Assembly: GCA_028386065.3 (NCBI GenBank)
Contig: JAKUCV010000968.1
Span: 12,792-76,791 of the forward strand
Reading direction: 5' to 3'
Length of the DNA: 64,000 nt
Source: Turnera subulata
Lineage: Eukaryota > Streptophyta > Magnoliopsida > Malpighiales > Passifloraceae
Shown here: one piece after another, positions 1 to 10,800 of the stretch
Layout of the letters: each line of letters opens with the position of its first letter
Numbering within the stretch: position 1 is the stretch's first letter
Translations under genes and position numbers: made by a program
Notes under the pieces: model-generated
Seen by the model: the letters and a program-made list of their open reading frames with translations, nothing else
Told to the model about the DNA's origin: nothing
Database searches by the model: none

Positions 1-882
1 GTGTTGGGTATAAAGATCTATAGAGATAGATCCAAAAGGCTTCTCGGTCTAAGTCAGAGTACATATATTGACAAAGTGCTAAAGAGGTTTAGCATGCAAG
101 ATTCCAAGAAAGGATTCTTGCCCATGTCACATGGCGTATCTCTCTCAAGGAATCAGTGTCCTAGTTCATCTAAGGAGAGAGAACGGATGAGTAAGATTCC
201 TTATGCTTCTGTAATAGGATCTATCATGTATGCCATGCTATGTACCTGACCGGATGTCGCTTATGCTTTGAGTGTCACAAGCAGATATCAATCTGATCCC
301 GGTGAAAGTCACTGGACAGCGGTTAAAAACATCCTTAAGTACTTGAGAAGGATTAAGGATGCATTCCTTGTGTATGGAAGCGTTGATGAGATTGTTGTAA
401 AGGGTTATACAGATGCTAGCTTCCAAACAGACAGGGATGACTTTAGATCGCAATCAGGTTATGTGTTTTGTCTTGGAGGTGGTGCTGTATGCTGGAAGAG
501 TTCTAAGCAAGAGACAGTTGCAGATTCTACAACCGAGGCTGAGTACATTGCTGCCTCAGATGCGATGAAAGAGGCTGTTTGGATTAAGAAGTTTGTAACT
601 GAACTTGGGGTGGCTCCTAGTATTGAGAGTCCGATTGAGCTCTATTGTGACAACAATGGGACAATCGCACAGGCTCAAAAACCTAGATACCACCAGAGAT
701 CCAAAAATATACTCCGACGCTATCATCTTATTAGAGAGATCATAGATAGAGGAGACGTCAGGCTGTGCAGAGTTCCTTCTGAGAACAATGTAGCAGATCC
801 TTTGACTAAGCCGCTCACACAGCAGAAGCATGATGGTCATTGCGCATCCATTGGTATTAGATACATGCCTGATTGGCTTTAG
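1..882 (+). pseudogene. copia A pol fragment: end of reverse transcriptase and RNase H
   Basis: This fragment encodes the last part of a copia reverse transcriptase and the RNase H that degrades RNA in the RNA-DNA hybrid. The visible start (VLGIKIYRDRSKRLLG) matches the corresponding parts of B and G. RNase H landmarks are present: GYTDASFQTD near 400, STTEAEYIAA near 530, LYCDNNGT near 640 and the terminal NVADPLTKPL near 790. A TGA at 247-249 interrupts the frame where B reads CGA (Arg), a C-to-T change. After that stop the same frame stays open to 882. Coding is dead in this copy unless read through. Confidence 0.9.
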
Positions 883-896
883 TGCAAGTGGGAGAT

Positions 897-2618
897 TGTT
901 AGTGTAATATGCCCAAAAGCCGATCAATGGATGGTTGTTTGTAGTCATGTATATACATTAAGGTTATTCCAATAAATATGATTATGAGATAATCGTTTGC
1001 ACATATTTATAACCCTAGAATACTTTGTATTCTTAAAATGTCCCTAGTCGATTATTATTATGGATGGGTTGTAATAATAAATTAAGACTAGCGTATGTTG
1101 AGAATTATATGAGATATGAATTCTACATACGGGTACAAGTTAGAGAACTTGTGGACTGGACTGACCCACATAAGAACCCGACATGGAACGTTATATGATA
1201 GTCATTAGTGGTTCTTTTATATGTATTGTCCTTAGACCTGAGATCATCAAGGTTCCCAACATATGAGTCGTATACTTTGATATTATTTCTAGTCATCCGT
1301 AACTGGGTGGACTTAAGGGTAATCATTGGGTATATGATAAATGTGTAGTGGGTTTTGATTGATCAAGATGGGATTCGTCCGACCCATATAACGAGTATAT
1401 TATCAGATGGGCTTCTTGATAGAGTTGAACTGTTAAATGCATGGCCATGCTCGGATTATATGATATGGTGATATCATTAGGATCCGTTTTACATAGTTAA
1501 CTCGGGTATCAAGAAACTAAGATTAAACATATACGAGATTGACGTTTTCCATGTCTCGGTTTAATCTTGATAATGGGACAAAAGGACGATGACATGTTCC
1601 GAGGCATGTAGAATCAGTACTGATCTTGTCGTTCGGGTAGCAATGATGTGTTGCTAGATGCCGCTCTTTGCTTATAATTGTAAAATGAGATTTTACAATT
1701 ATTGCCGGACGTTACAAGTGCCTACAGGGTCACACACATAGAACCGTTGATTCGAGCAGATGGTTGAACCGCGGTTGGACCATGGTTCGACCGGGTGTGG
1801 TTAGACCATGGTTGGACCATGGTTGGACCGGGTCGTTTGGGTTGGTTTGGATCACTAGTTACTAGAATTATTGAACCTGAATTATTACTCAAAAAGGACG
1901 AAATTGATGTGTCATTATTATATATATAGTGATGTGTATGATTAAAGTGCAGTTAGTGGAAACATGATCATGTAGATGATTGTGACTAAAGTATAGATAA
2001 TGGAAACTCAATCATACATATTGACATATGATAATATATATATGTGTGATCAGGTTGGCTATTTCTATATGAACTAACGTTGAAGATATATATGTTGATA
2101 TATATGATTGAGTTAGTGGAAACATGATCATGTAGATGATTGTGACTAAAGTGTAGATAATGGAAAACACAATCATGCATGATAAAATGTATGTGTGATT
2201 AGGTTGACCATTTCTATATATAAACTAACGTTGATACATATATGAGATGTATGTGAAAGAAAGTGGTTAATGAGATTAACACACAAAAGAATACACACTT
2301 CATTCTTGAGAAAGAAACACATCAAACACTAGTCTCTAGCTCTCGGAAATTCTGCAGCTAGCACTGCGGTTCGGGAGTGCTCGGGTTAGTAATCGTGTGA
2401 CGATTGCTTGCGGTCATCGACGGTTCGTGTGGATACCGTAGAGGAGTCGGATTTCTGTCCGGTTCTTGCTGATTCGGATCATCAGTTGAGTGAAAAATCT
2501 CAACCTAACCAGGTACGAATTTTTGTTTTTCGGTTTACCCCGTTTCACATGGATCCTCCATTAGTTCCAGGTTTTCCGCTGCGCATATTATCTCTTTTTG
2601 CATACCCGGTTACTTACA
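897..2618 (+). repeat. 3' LTR of copia A
   Basis: It starts TGTTAGTGTAATATGCCC straight after the purine tract and ends GGTTACTTACA, so it has TG...CA ends. The same ends, in reverse complement, bound the LTR of copia G at 27150-28661. Length is 1722 bp against 1512 bp in G; an internal 160-bp tandem duplication explains most of the difference. Near 1770-1830 it holds short repeats of GGTTGGACCAT type, which vary in number between family members. Confidence 0.88.
1951..2250 (+). repeat. about 160-bp tandem duplication inside LTR A
   Basis: The stretch beginning AGTTAGTGGAAACATGATCA at 1951 recurs at 2111, a period of 160 bp; both copies run through ATGATTGTGACTAAAGT and on to CTAACGTTGA. Copy two is slightly diverged and a little shorter. 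Neither B nor G shows the second copy. The segment lies just upstream of, and includes, TATA-like stretches (TATATATA), so it may duplicate promoter sequence. That role is inference. Confidence 0.75.
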
Positions 2619-4635
2619 ATGTGGACTAGGAAACGTCCTAGTTTGTCTTTCATGAAGATTTGAGGTTGTGAGGCTTACGTTAGAGGACAAGCATCAGACA
2701 AACTTGCCCTAAATATGATAGGTGCATTTTTGTTGGATATCTTAAAGAAACTAAAGGATATTATTTCTATAATCCCGTGGAACAAAAAGTGTTTGTTGCA
2801 CGTACTGCTGCCTTTCTAGAAAGAGAATTTATTTCTAGAGGGATCAGTGGGAGAAAAGTAGAACTCGAAGAAGTTCGAGAACAACAAGAGATGACAGAGA
2901 CTGAGATGGAACAAGAACATGAGACATAAGTTGTTGTGGGTGAAAATCTTGTACCTATAGTACATGGACCACGTAGGTCTGATAGGACTCGGCGTGAGCC
3001 TGAGAGATATGGATTTCTTTTGACTCATACCGGGGACATGATGCTCATGGATCAATATGAGCCCACTTCCTATCAACAGGCTATTATTAGCCCAGACTCT
3101 GAGAAATGGCTTGAAGCTATGAATTTTGAGATGGAATCCATATATGAAAACAAGATTTGGACCTTGGTTGAACCACCTGAAGGGGTTAAACCTATTGGGT
3201 GCAAATGGGTTTATAAGAAGAAGACTGACATGGATGGTAATATAGTTACCTTTAAAGGGTGATTGGTCGCAAAAGGTTTCAAACAAGTTCATGGTGTTGA
3301 CTATGATGAAACTTTTTCACCAGTTGCCATGGTTAAATCCATCCGAATCCTTTTGGATATAGCTGCATACCATGATTATGAAATATGGCAGATGGATGTC
3401 AAAACTGCTTTCCTTAATGAAAATCTCTTTGAGGATGTGTATATGACACAACCTGAAGGTTTTGACACTCCAGAAAATGCTGGCAAGGTTTGCAAATTGC
3501 AGAGGTCCATTTATGGATTGAAGCAAGCTTCTCGGAGTTGGAATCTTCGTTTTGATGAAGTAATCAAACAGTTTGGTTTCATCAAGAATGAAGATGAGCC
3601 ATGTGTTTACAAGGTCAGTGGGAGCACCGTTATTTTCTTGCTATTATATGTGGATGACATTCTACTCATTGGGAATGATGTTCCATCACTACAGTCTGTA
3701 AAGACTTGGTTAAGGAAAAATTTCTCATTGAAGGACTTAGGTGAAGCTGCCTATGTGTTAGGTATAAATATCTGCAGAGATAGATCTAAAAGGCTTCTTG
3801 GCCTAAGTCAGAGTACATACATTGACAAAGTACTTAAAAGGTTTAATATGCAAGATTCCAAGAAAGGATTTTTGTCCATGACACATGGTATAACTCTCTC
3901 AAAGAATCATTGTCCTAGTACAACTAAGGAGAGAGAACGCATGAGTAAGATCCTGTATGCATATGAAATAGGATCTATCATGTATGCTATGTTGTGTACT
4001 CGACCAGATGTCTGATATGCATTAAGTGTCACGAGTAGGTATCAAGCCGATCCCGGTGAGAGTCACTGGACAGCTGTGAAGAACATCCTAATGTACTTGA
4101 GAAGGACTAAGGATGCATTCCTTATTTATGGAAGCATTGATGAGCTTGTTGTAAAGGGTTACACAGATGCTAGCTTACAAACTGACAGGGATGATTTTAG
4201 ATCGCAGTCAGGATATGTGTTTTTCCTTGGCGGTGGTGCTGTGTGCTGGAAAAGTTCAAAGCAAGAAACAGTAGCCGATTCTACAACTGAGGCTGAGTAC
4301 ATAGCCGCCTCTGAAGCAGCGAAAAATGCTGTTTGGATTAAGAAGTTCGTAACTGAACTTGGTGTAGTTCCAGCATTTCTAGTCCGATTAAGGTCTATTA
4401 TGACAACAATAGAACAAACGCACAGGCTCAGGAACCCAGATATCACCAACGATCCAAACATATACTCCGACGCTAGCATCTCATTAGAGAGATTGTTGAT
4501 AGAGGCGATGTGAGGATGTGCAGAGTTTATTCTGAGAATAATATTGCAGATCCGTTGACTAAGCCACTCACGCAATAAAAGAATGATGGTCATAGTAGAT
4601 CCATTGGTATTAGATACATGGATGATCGGCTTTAG
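2619..4635 (+). pseudogene. copia B pol remnant: integrase end, reverse transcriptase, RNase H
   Basis: The left edge reads integrase C-terminal sequence (KRPSLSFMKI) homologous to G near 37050. The reverse transcriptase follows, with GCKWVYKKKTDMDG near 3200, QMDVKTAFLN near 3395, YGLKQASRSWN near 3515 and the active-site LLYVDDILLIGN near 3645. RNase H ends with CTTTAG at 4633-4635. In-frame stops lie at 2661 (TGG to TGA), about 2926 (TAA), 3260 (CGA to TGA) and 4013 (TGA); a frameshift near 2690 and another after about 4373 destroy the rest. It is a dead copy, older than A by nesting. Confidence 0.88.
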
Positions 4636-5755
4636 TGCAAGTGGGAGATTGTTAGTGTTATGCCCAAAAACCAATCATTGGACGATTATATTACTTTTAG
4701 AGTCATGATATTTGATTAAGGTTTTATTCCAATGAATATGTTCATTTATCCAATTATATCTATGTAGATTGCTTGGACATATTTATAACCCAAGAATATT
4801 TTATATTCCTAAAAGTCATTAGTCGATTATTATTATGGACGGGTTGTAATAATAAATTAAAACTAGCGTATGTTGAGAGTCATATGAGATATGAGGTCTG
4901 CACACGGGTACAAGTTAGGCAACTTGTGGACTGGACCAACCCAACTTAAGAACACCACATGGATCATTAAATGTTGTCATTGGTGGTTCTTATAAGTGTT
5001 GTCCTTAGACCTGAGATCATCAAGGTTCCCAACATATAAGTCATGTGCTTTGATATTACTTTTGGTTACTCGTAGCTTGGTAGACATTAGAGTTATTGTT
5101 AGGCACATGATATAATGTGTAGTGGGATTTATTTGGTCAAGATGGAATTTGTCTAGCCCATGTAATGGGAAATATATCAGTTGAGCCCCTTGATAGAGTT
5201 GAACTGTAAAATGCATGGCCATGCTCAAATTGATTGATATGGGATATCAATTGTATTTGTTTTGTACAGTTAACTCAAAATCAAGACAAAGGGACAAAGA
5301 CACAATAATAATAAGGCTTGTTCAATTGGTATTGATCTTGTCACTTGGGTAGCAATGATGTGTTGCTAGAACCGCTCATTGTTTATAATTATAAATGTGA
5401 TTTTATAATTATTACCAATGTGATTGGAGCCTATAGGGTCGCACACTTAGGACTGCTAATTTGAGCCATGAGTCCAAAAGAGTTTGGATAAGTTATTGGA
5501 CCTAGTGTCGGATTATTAATAATAAGCCCTTAAGCTTATTATTAAGCCCGAAATATTACAGCCCAAATATGATCAGGGTTAATCCAGTACAACCATGATT
5601 TTATGTCTCTATATATATCTTGATATGTACTTGTGTATAGGGGTGCATCACAATATCACAAAAAATAGAAGATAGAAAACCCTAGCTGTTCTCTCATTCT
5701 TAGAAACGGCTAGCACTGTGAGAAGAGAGATTGTGAGGGCTTAATCCAGAGATCA

Positions 5756-6832
5756 TGTTTTTAGCCTAAACATGTGTTAAGTGCTTAATTAAGTAATTAA
5801 GTAAAACTAATTTTGTTTAGTATACTTCTGATTATTATTCAATGGTTATATTATTATTTTGATGATTAACAAACAGTATGGAAAGCCCTTGTGTGTTTTA
5901 AGCATTTGCAAAAAAATTGGTTTCTGGCAGAAACCAAATACCGTGAAGATTTGGCTTCAGCGTGGCTTTTCTGTCGAACCAAGATGTCGTTGTCTGGGCG
6001 GGCAGTTGGAGAAGTGGTCCCGAAATGTAGCTGACTTTTGTGCAATTAAAGCAACGGATTTACTTGGTCTCCAAAAGTCAACTAAAGGTCAGAAAGGTGG
6101 TCCTCACACCCTCTTTCATGCCTCAACGAGCTGGTGGTCCTCATTTCCATTTTTGGGAATATTTTTTGAAGATTAAAAGAATAATTTCTGCCCAAGTAAT
6201 TACCAGTTATGGTTCAGCCAACAGCCAAATGTTGACAGTTTTTAAATGAAGAAAGAAGTCAACTTATGCGCCACCTGGAAGCAATCTAGCCGTTGGAGGA
6301 CACTCCTCTCCATCCTCAGAATCTATAAATAGAGGATTGAAGCCTCACAGCAAATCAACCTTGCCATTCAAGAGATTCTAAATTAAGAAATGAGCTTACC
6401 TTGAGAGATATTCTTTGTTCTTGATTTGTATAACTTCTTGAGTGAGTCACTTTTGAGGCTTTGCCTTAGGAAAGGTTGTAATTAGTAGGATTAGGGGACA
6501 ATCTTGTTGGGTAGACAAAGCTAGGTTCAGCTTTGGGTTAGGTTTAGCAAGTTCAACCCGCAAAAACTTGTGTACAATAGGTTATTTGGCTCGCCTGTAA
6601 AAGCCAAATTAGTGGATAGTTTAGAAATCCTAAAAGGGGGACCTTTAGATAGTAGATGTACTCCTGAGTAGGCAACCACTATAAATTGCTTGTGTTCTTT
6701 GCTTTTCTGTATTTTTCTTCGTATTTCTTTCAAGTTTCACATTTGGCTTCTATGTCGAGCCAAATCACAGAAAATCCAAAAAAGAGGAAAAGCTAATTCA
6801 ACCCCCCCTTCTTAGCATTTTTTGGGCCAACA
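5756..6832 (+). repeat. LTR C, probably a solo LTR of the D family
   Basis: It runs from TGTTTTTAGCCTAAACATG to TTTGGGCCAACA (TG...CA, 1077 bp) within LTR B and aligns over its length with the LTR of D at 9577. No internal sequence of its own follows; LTR B resumes directly, so it is best read as a solo LTR. A TATA box (CTATAAATAGAG) lies at 6323-6334. It contains inverted repeats: TTGGTTTCT-GGC-AGAAACCAA at 5917-5937, ATTTGGCT/AGCCAAAT with a 10-nt loop at 6584-6609, and the same arms with a 9-nt loop at 6741-6765. The flanks (GATCA and AGTGT) give no clean target duplication. Confidence 0.75.
6323..6334 (+). promoter_or_regulatory. TATA box of LTR C
   Basis: TATAAATAGAG lies in a context conserved with LTR D (TATA at about 10136-10146): both read CTATAAATAGAGGAT followed by GAAGCCTCACA. 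This is the expected core promoter of the element's RNA. Activity is not shown by sequence. Confidence 0.6.
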
Positions 6833-7060
6833 AGTGTGACGGTTCCTGGAGATTGACAATTCGTGTGGATACCTTAAAGAAATAAGATACTTTGTCTGAT
6901 TTTGACTGATTCAGCTCAATAGTTGAGTGAAAGATCTTGACCAAAATTGGTACTAAGTCTCATCCATTCGATTTATCCCGTTTCACATGGACCCTGTGAT
7001 GGTTTCGGATTTGATTCTGTGGCTTGTTTAACTCCCTGTTTGTGTACCCGAAACCCAACA

Positions 7061-8783
7061 GAAATCCCTCTCGGGATTCCAATTTCAAAAGATGATGTTG
7101 AAGCCAAGAAGGATTTGGTTCAAGCTGCAGAGATCGGAAAAGAAGCAGCAAAGAAGGCATAAGAAAAAGATCAATCCTTGCTTCCAGAAGAGAAAGATGA
7201 GAATATACTACTAGAAGAAGAAGATTTGGCTCAACCACAGACAAAATCTGATGTTGAGAGAGTTATACCAGACATTGAAGCAGAGAAGGAGGCCGAGAGC
7301 TCAAAAACCAAATCTGATGCACCCAGACCAAAACTGCCAAAGCACCTGTCTCAAACTCCAAACACACAGACATCAAGAGCTCGAAATGTCAGGCCAAGCA
7401 CACATGCACAAACTGTGTTTGGAAGAGGAGGAAAGAAACTTGGAGAGAAAATTGTTGAAGTGGAATCTGATGAAGGTAAAAGTGAGAATTCACCTATTGA
7501 TGGAGGTGAAAAGAGCTCCAAAAAGAGAAAAATGAGTGAAGAAGACAAAGAGAAGTCAGATGATGATTTGGCTGATGATGAGCCAAATAACAAGGAGTAG
7601 GAATCAAATGAGAGCGACAAGGCACAAAATTCTGAGGATGAACCAGAGAATGAAAGCATCTCAGACAAGGAAGGGTCTGGTGATGAGTTTGACAAAGGAG
7701 ATGACCATGATGATGATGATAAGTAAGATGATGAGGAAGACAAAGAAGAGGACGATGACAAAGAGCTAGAGGTTGAGGAGGAATCTGAAAAGGAGAAGGA
7801 GACTACTCCAACTCCAGCCAAAAGAAAGCTCAAGGCTCAAACCAAATCTAGATCCAGCAAAAAATCCAAGAAGAAAAACTTCACTCATACCCCCACCTGC
7901 ACTATGGTTCTATGTGACTTTGAGGGAATCGGTGTAGCCAAATTGTTGAGGGATGCTAAGCTTACCACCTTAGCCACTTTGAAGGAACAAGGGTATGAAG
8001 CTTTGATGAAGGGATTTCTATGACAACAAGACTGTGGAGTATGGGAATGATGGTCTGCTCACGTGCATCAAAACGAAGATCAAAGGGAAGAATATCACAG
8101 TGACAACTGAGATGATATGTGATTTGTTGAAGATGAAGCGGGGCAAGATCAGGTTTTATGATTCTGCTTCGGGAACTCCAATCAACATCCCGAAGACTCC
8201 CTTTCACTTTAAGCAGAATCAACTTCTTTTTGGGAGCAACAAGTCTGGTAACTACTACTCTTTGAAGCCAAGAGAGAGGACTCTGATGTATACTCTTACT
8301 CGGATAATCATGCCAAGGAAGAACTCTCGCACAATGATCAAGAAACTTGATCAGTGGATCATTGCCTGCCTGATCAAGAGATCTTCTATCTGCTTTGGTA
8401 CTTTCATTCTCCATCACATGGGTATCTATAAGGAACACTCTCATGGTGCACTCATTACCTTACTGGCTAAACAATTGAAGATTAATCCTACTGCTACGAA
8501 TAAGCCGATTAGGCTCAAGGAAATCATTGCTGATACTCTGGCCAAGATGTCTATCAAGCCAAATCCTGAAGGAGAATACTCTGTGACCAAATCTGGAGCC
8601 GCAAAGGATCACAAGCTTGAGGAAATGAATGCTCTGGTTACTGGAATGAAGGATGAGATCAGTGAGCTGGAGGAAGAACTTAGTTCCATGCAGAGTCAAA
8701 TGAAGAAGTTCCAGACCAAGACATTTAAGAAGCTTGACCAAATCACTTCCGCTTTGACTCAAAATGATTCTGATGAAGATTGA
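7061..8783 (+). pseudogene. element D: putative plant transposon protein-like ORF, broken
   Basis: The reading frame begins at the edge of LTR B, so its start is lost. A charged N-terminal stretch is followed by a long Glu/Asp/Ser/Lys-rich region (about 7180-7840) with a basic end (KSKKK near 7870), then a conserved globular part (8034-8600) with LYTLTRIIMPR-like and FILHHMGIYKEHSHG motifs. A heptad-rich coiled-coil segment and the tail NDSDED close it. The globular part resembles the minus-strand ORFs at 16304-16978 and 12397-13330 and fits the family called putative plant transposon protein, which has no proven activity. Stops at 7160, 7598 and 7724 and a one-base frameshift near 8013 disable it. 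Confidence 0.7.
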
Positions 8784-9576
8784 TGCTCCACAGATCTGAT
8801 GCTCTTAGGTCATGCATTGCATCCTCATCTGCATTTTAGCTAAGTACTTTTTTTGACTATCCTACTTATGGTTTGTATCACTTTAATATTTGGCTTGTTT
8901 TTGGATATTTGGTTTCTTATGCTTTTGGATATTTATCTTTGGATTTGTGATTATCTATTATCTACCCTGGCTTTTATGCGTATTCTCTTTTGCTGATGAC
9001 AAAAGGGGGAGATATATATGTTGTTAGGGGGTGATATATATGTTGTTCCTGCTGCGGTATACCTTGTGCGCTAATTTTTTTGATGCAGGGAACAATATTT
9101 GGCTCGGTGAAACAGCCAAATATGTTGTTGATATTGATACTGCTGCGATATACCTTGTGGTTATCTTCTGATGCAGGGAACAATATTTCGCTCAATGAAA
9201 CAGCCAAATATGATTGTTATAGTTATTTGCGCTTATAATGCAGGGAAAGATTTGGCTCTCTGAAAAAGCCAAATAATAATCGTGATATACTGAAATTTCA
9301 TTTCTGGATATATATATATAACTTTTAAGTATGAAAGTATACTGTGCTTATATGCAGGGAGAGCTATTGGCAAAAAGTCTTTAGCAAATTTTTAAAAGTA
9401 TACAATGCATAAACGCAGAGGGAGCATTTGGCCGATTGAATGAGCCAAAAGAATGCGTTATAAGCTTTGTGATTATGCCTATGAAACAGGGGGAGTTTAC
9501 ATATTTGGTTATCATATCTTAACCACTGTTCATAGCAGAATTGACAACATATTTGTCATCATAAAAAATAGGGAGA
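8784..9576 (+). other. element D 3' non-coding tail: repeated polypurine tracts and hairpins
   Basis: It follows the D ORF directly and leads into the LTR. Purine tracts occur at about 9000 (AAAAGGGGGAGA), 9027 (TTAGGGGG), 9488 (CAGGGGGAG) and 9562 (AAAAAATAGGGAGA). Several polypurine tracts before the 3' LTR are a known Sirevirus trait. Between them, units starting GATGCAGGGAACAATATTT recur about every 95 bp and carry inverted repeats: 9095-9123 (10-bp arms), 9183-9211, 9250-9274 and 9426-9449, nearly all with a 9-nt loop. A weaker example is near 9366. Confidence 0.7.
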
Positions 9577-10662
9577 TTTTTAGCCTAAACATGTGATTAA
9601 GGTCTTAATTAAGTAATTAATTAGAGTAACCTTGCTTAGTATATTTATGATGATTATTTAATGACTTTTATATTATTTTGATGATTAACAAATATTTTGG
9701 TAAGCCTTGTGTGTTTTTAGTATTGGAAAAAAAATTTAATTTCTGGCGGAAACCAAAACCAAGATCATTTGCCTTCACTGCATCGACCAAATGGTCGCTT
9801 TCTAGGCAGTTGAGGCTGTGGTCCCAAAAGTTGTGGCAGTGGTCCATAAAAGTGGTTGACATTAAACCAACTGCACTAACCGTTATGCTTGCTCTCCAAG
9901 TGTCAGAAAAAGTTCAAAAAAGTGGTCCTCACTTCCTCTCTCACCTCTGGAAGATCTAGTGGTCCATATTTTTCATTTTTGGAGATCTTTTTTAACAAAG
10001 ATAATTTCTGCCCAAGAAATATCCAGTTTTGGCTCATCTACGTAGACATTTTATTCAATGAAGCACGAAATCAACTGGTGTGCCACCTGGAAGCCTACTA
10101 GCCGTTGAGAGACACTCCTCCCTATCCTTAGAGTCTATAAATAGAGGATAGAAGCCTCACAACAACTCAACATAGCCGTTCAAGAGATTCTAAGTTGTTA
10201 TAAGTGCTTACCTTGAGAGATATTCTTTGTGCTCAATTTTTGTGTAACTTCTTGAGTGAGTCACTCTTGAAGCTTTGATTTGTGAAAGGTTATAATCAGT
10301 AGGATTAGGGGTTAATCTTGTTGGATAAACAAAGCTAGGTTCAACTTTGGGTCAGGTTTGGCAAGTTCTGCCCGTAAAAACTTGTAAACCATAGGTTATT
10401 TGGCTCGCCTGCAAAACCCAAGTTAGTGGATAGTTTAGAAATCCTAAAGGGGGGATTTTTAGGTAGTGGATGTACTCCTGAGTGGGGAACCACTATAAAT
10501 TGCTTGTTGCCCATTGCTTTTCTGTCTTCATTATTGCATTTCCGTTTAGTTTCACATTTGGCTTCAGTATCCAGCCAAATCTTATGAAAACCGAAAAAGA
10601 GGAAAAGCTAATTCAACCCCACCCTCTCCTCCACCTGCCCCCCCCCCCCCCCCCCCCCCCCC
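9577..10662 (+). repeat. 3' LTR of element D
   Basis: It aligns with LTR C from TTTTTAGCCTAAACATGTG to AAGCTAATTCAACCCC. The expected leading TG is missing: GGGAGA runs directly into TTTTTAGCC. The TATA box CTATAAATAGAG is near 10135. An ATTTGGCT-N9-AGCCAAAT hairpin is at 10556-10580, in the same place as in LTR C. The end is lost in a poly-C run next to an ambiguous base. Confidence 0.75.
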
Positions 10663-10663
10663 N
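10639..10663. other. poly-C run with ambiguous base N
   Basis: A run of more than 20 C residues ends in the only N of the window (10663). LTR C has CCCCCCC at the same place near its end and LTR E has an equivalent G run on this strand, so the run starts as a true LTR feature. Its length and the join to the following sequence may be an assembly artefact. Confidence 0.7.
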
Positions 10664-10671
10664 TCGCTGGT

Positions 10672-10800
10672 TCATCTTTAGTTCCTAAAGATTCACCAAC
10701 GAGGGGCATCTGTGAACGCTCAATTTTGACCCACTAATATTTTATTAATTTGAATTATAAATGTTTTTTGACCATATATTAATAAGAGAATTTAATCCAT
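10672..10800 (-). repeat. L-family LTR end and leader fragment (minus strand)
   Basis: In reverse complement this reads GGGTCAAAATTG...GTTCACA and then GATGCCCCTCGTTGGTGA. The same LTR end and leader occur on the plus strand at 20545-20590 and 24859-24900. Only the terminal part is alike; the extent to the right is unclear. Confidence 0.5.

Larger units (their letters stand above)
1..2618 (+). mobile_element. Ty1/copia element A, 3' part (pol end plus 3' LTR)
   Basis: The window opens inside the reverse transcriptase/RNase H part of a copia element, followed by a polypurine tract (GTGGGAGAT, about 888-896) and an LTR that ends in CA at 2618. Sequence resuming at 2619 is the integrase interior of a second copia (B), so A was inserted into B; its 5' half lies left of the window. 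The same family is present as B and as minus-strand G. The target-site duplication cannot be checked because the left flank is not visible; the right flank begins ATGTG. Confidence 0.9.
2619..7060 (+). mobile_element. Ty1/copia element B (interrupted by A and by LTR C)
   Basis: This is the right-hand part of a copia element of the same family as A and G. Integrase C-terminus, reverse transcriptase and RNase H are followed by a polypurine tract at 4641-4649 and a 3' LTR from 4650. LTR C interrupts the LTR; it resumes at 6833 and ends about 7060. The sequence on the right is the coding region of element D, so B appears inserted into D. The 5' half of B lies left of copia A, outside the window. 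Confidence 0.85.
4650..7060 (+). repeat. 3' LTR of copia B, split by LTR C
   Basis: The left piece (4650-5755) starts TGTTAGTGTTATGCCC and aligns with LTR A, including the shared ATTATTATGGACGGGTTGTAATAATAAATTA region near 4830 (only part quoted in A at 1053). The right piece (6833-7060) starts GTGTGACGG, continues through TTCGTGTGGATACC and CCGTTTCACATGGA as in LTR A, and ends near AAACCCAACA. Without the insertion it is about 1334 bp. The right boundary is less sure than the left, because the terminal bases differ from A. Confidence 0.75.

Noticed and set aside
5756..6832. LTR C as the 5' LTR of element D
   Set aside because: LTR B sequence resumes directly after it, with no primer-binding site, so C and D are separate insertions.
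7351..7833. Ser-rich 160-codon frame on the minus strand
   Set aside because: It is the antisense shadow of the Asp/Glu-rich stretch of the D ORF.
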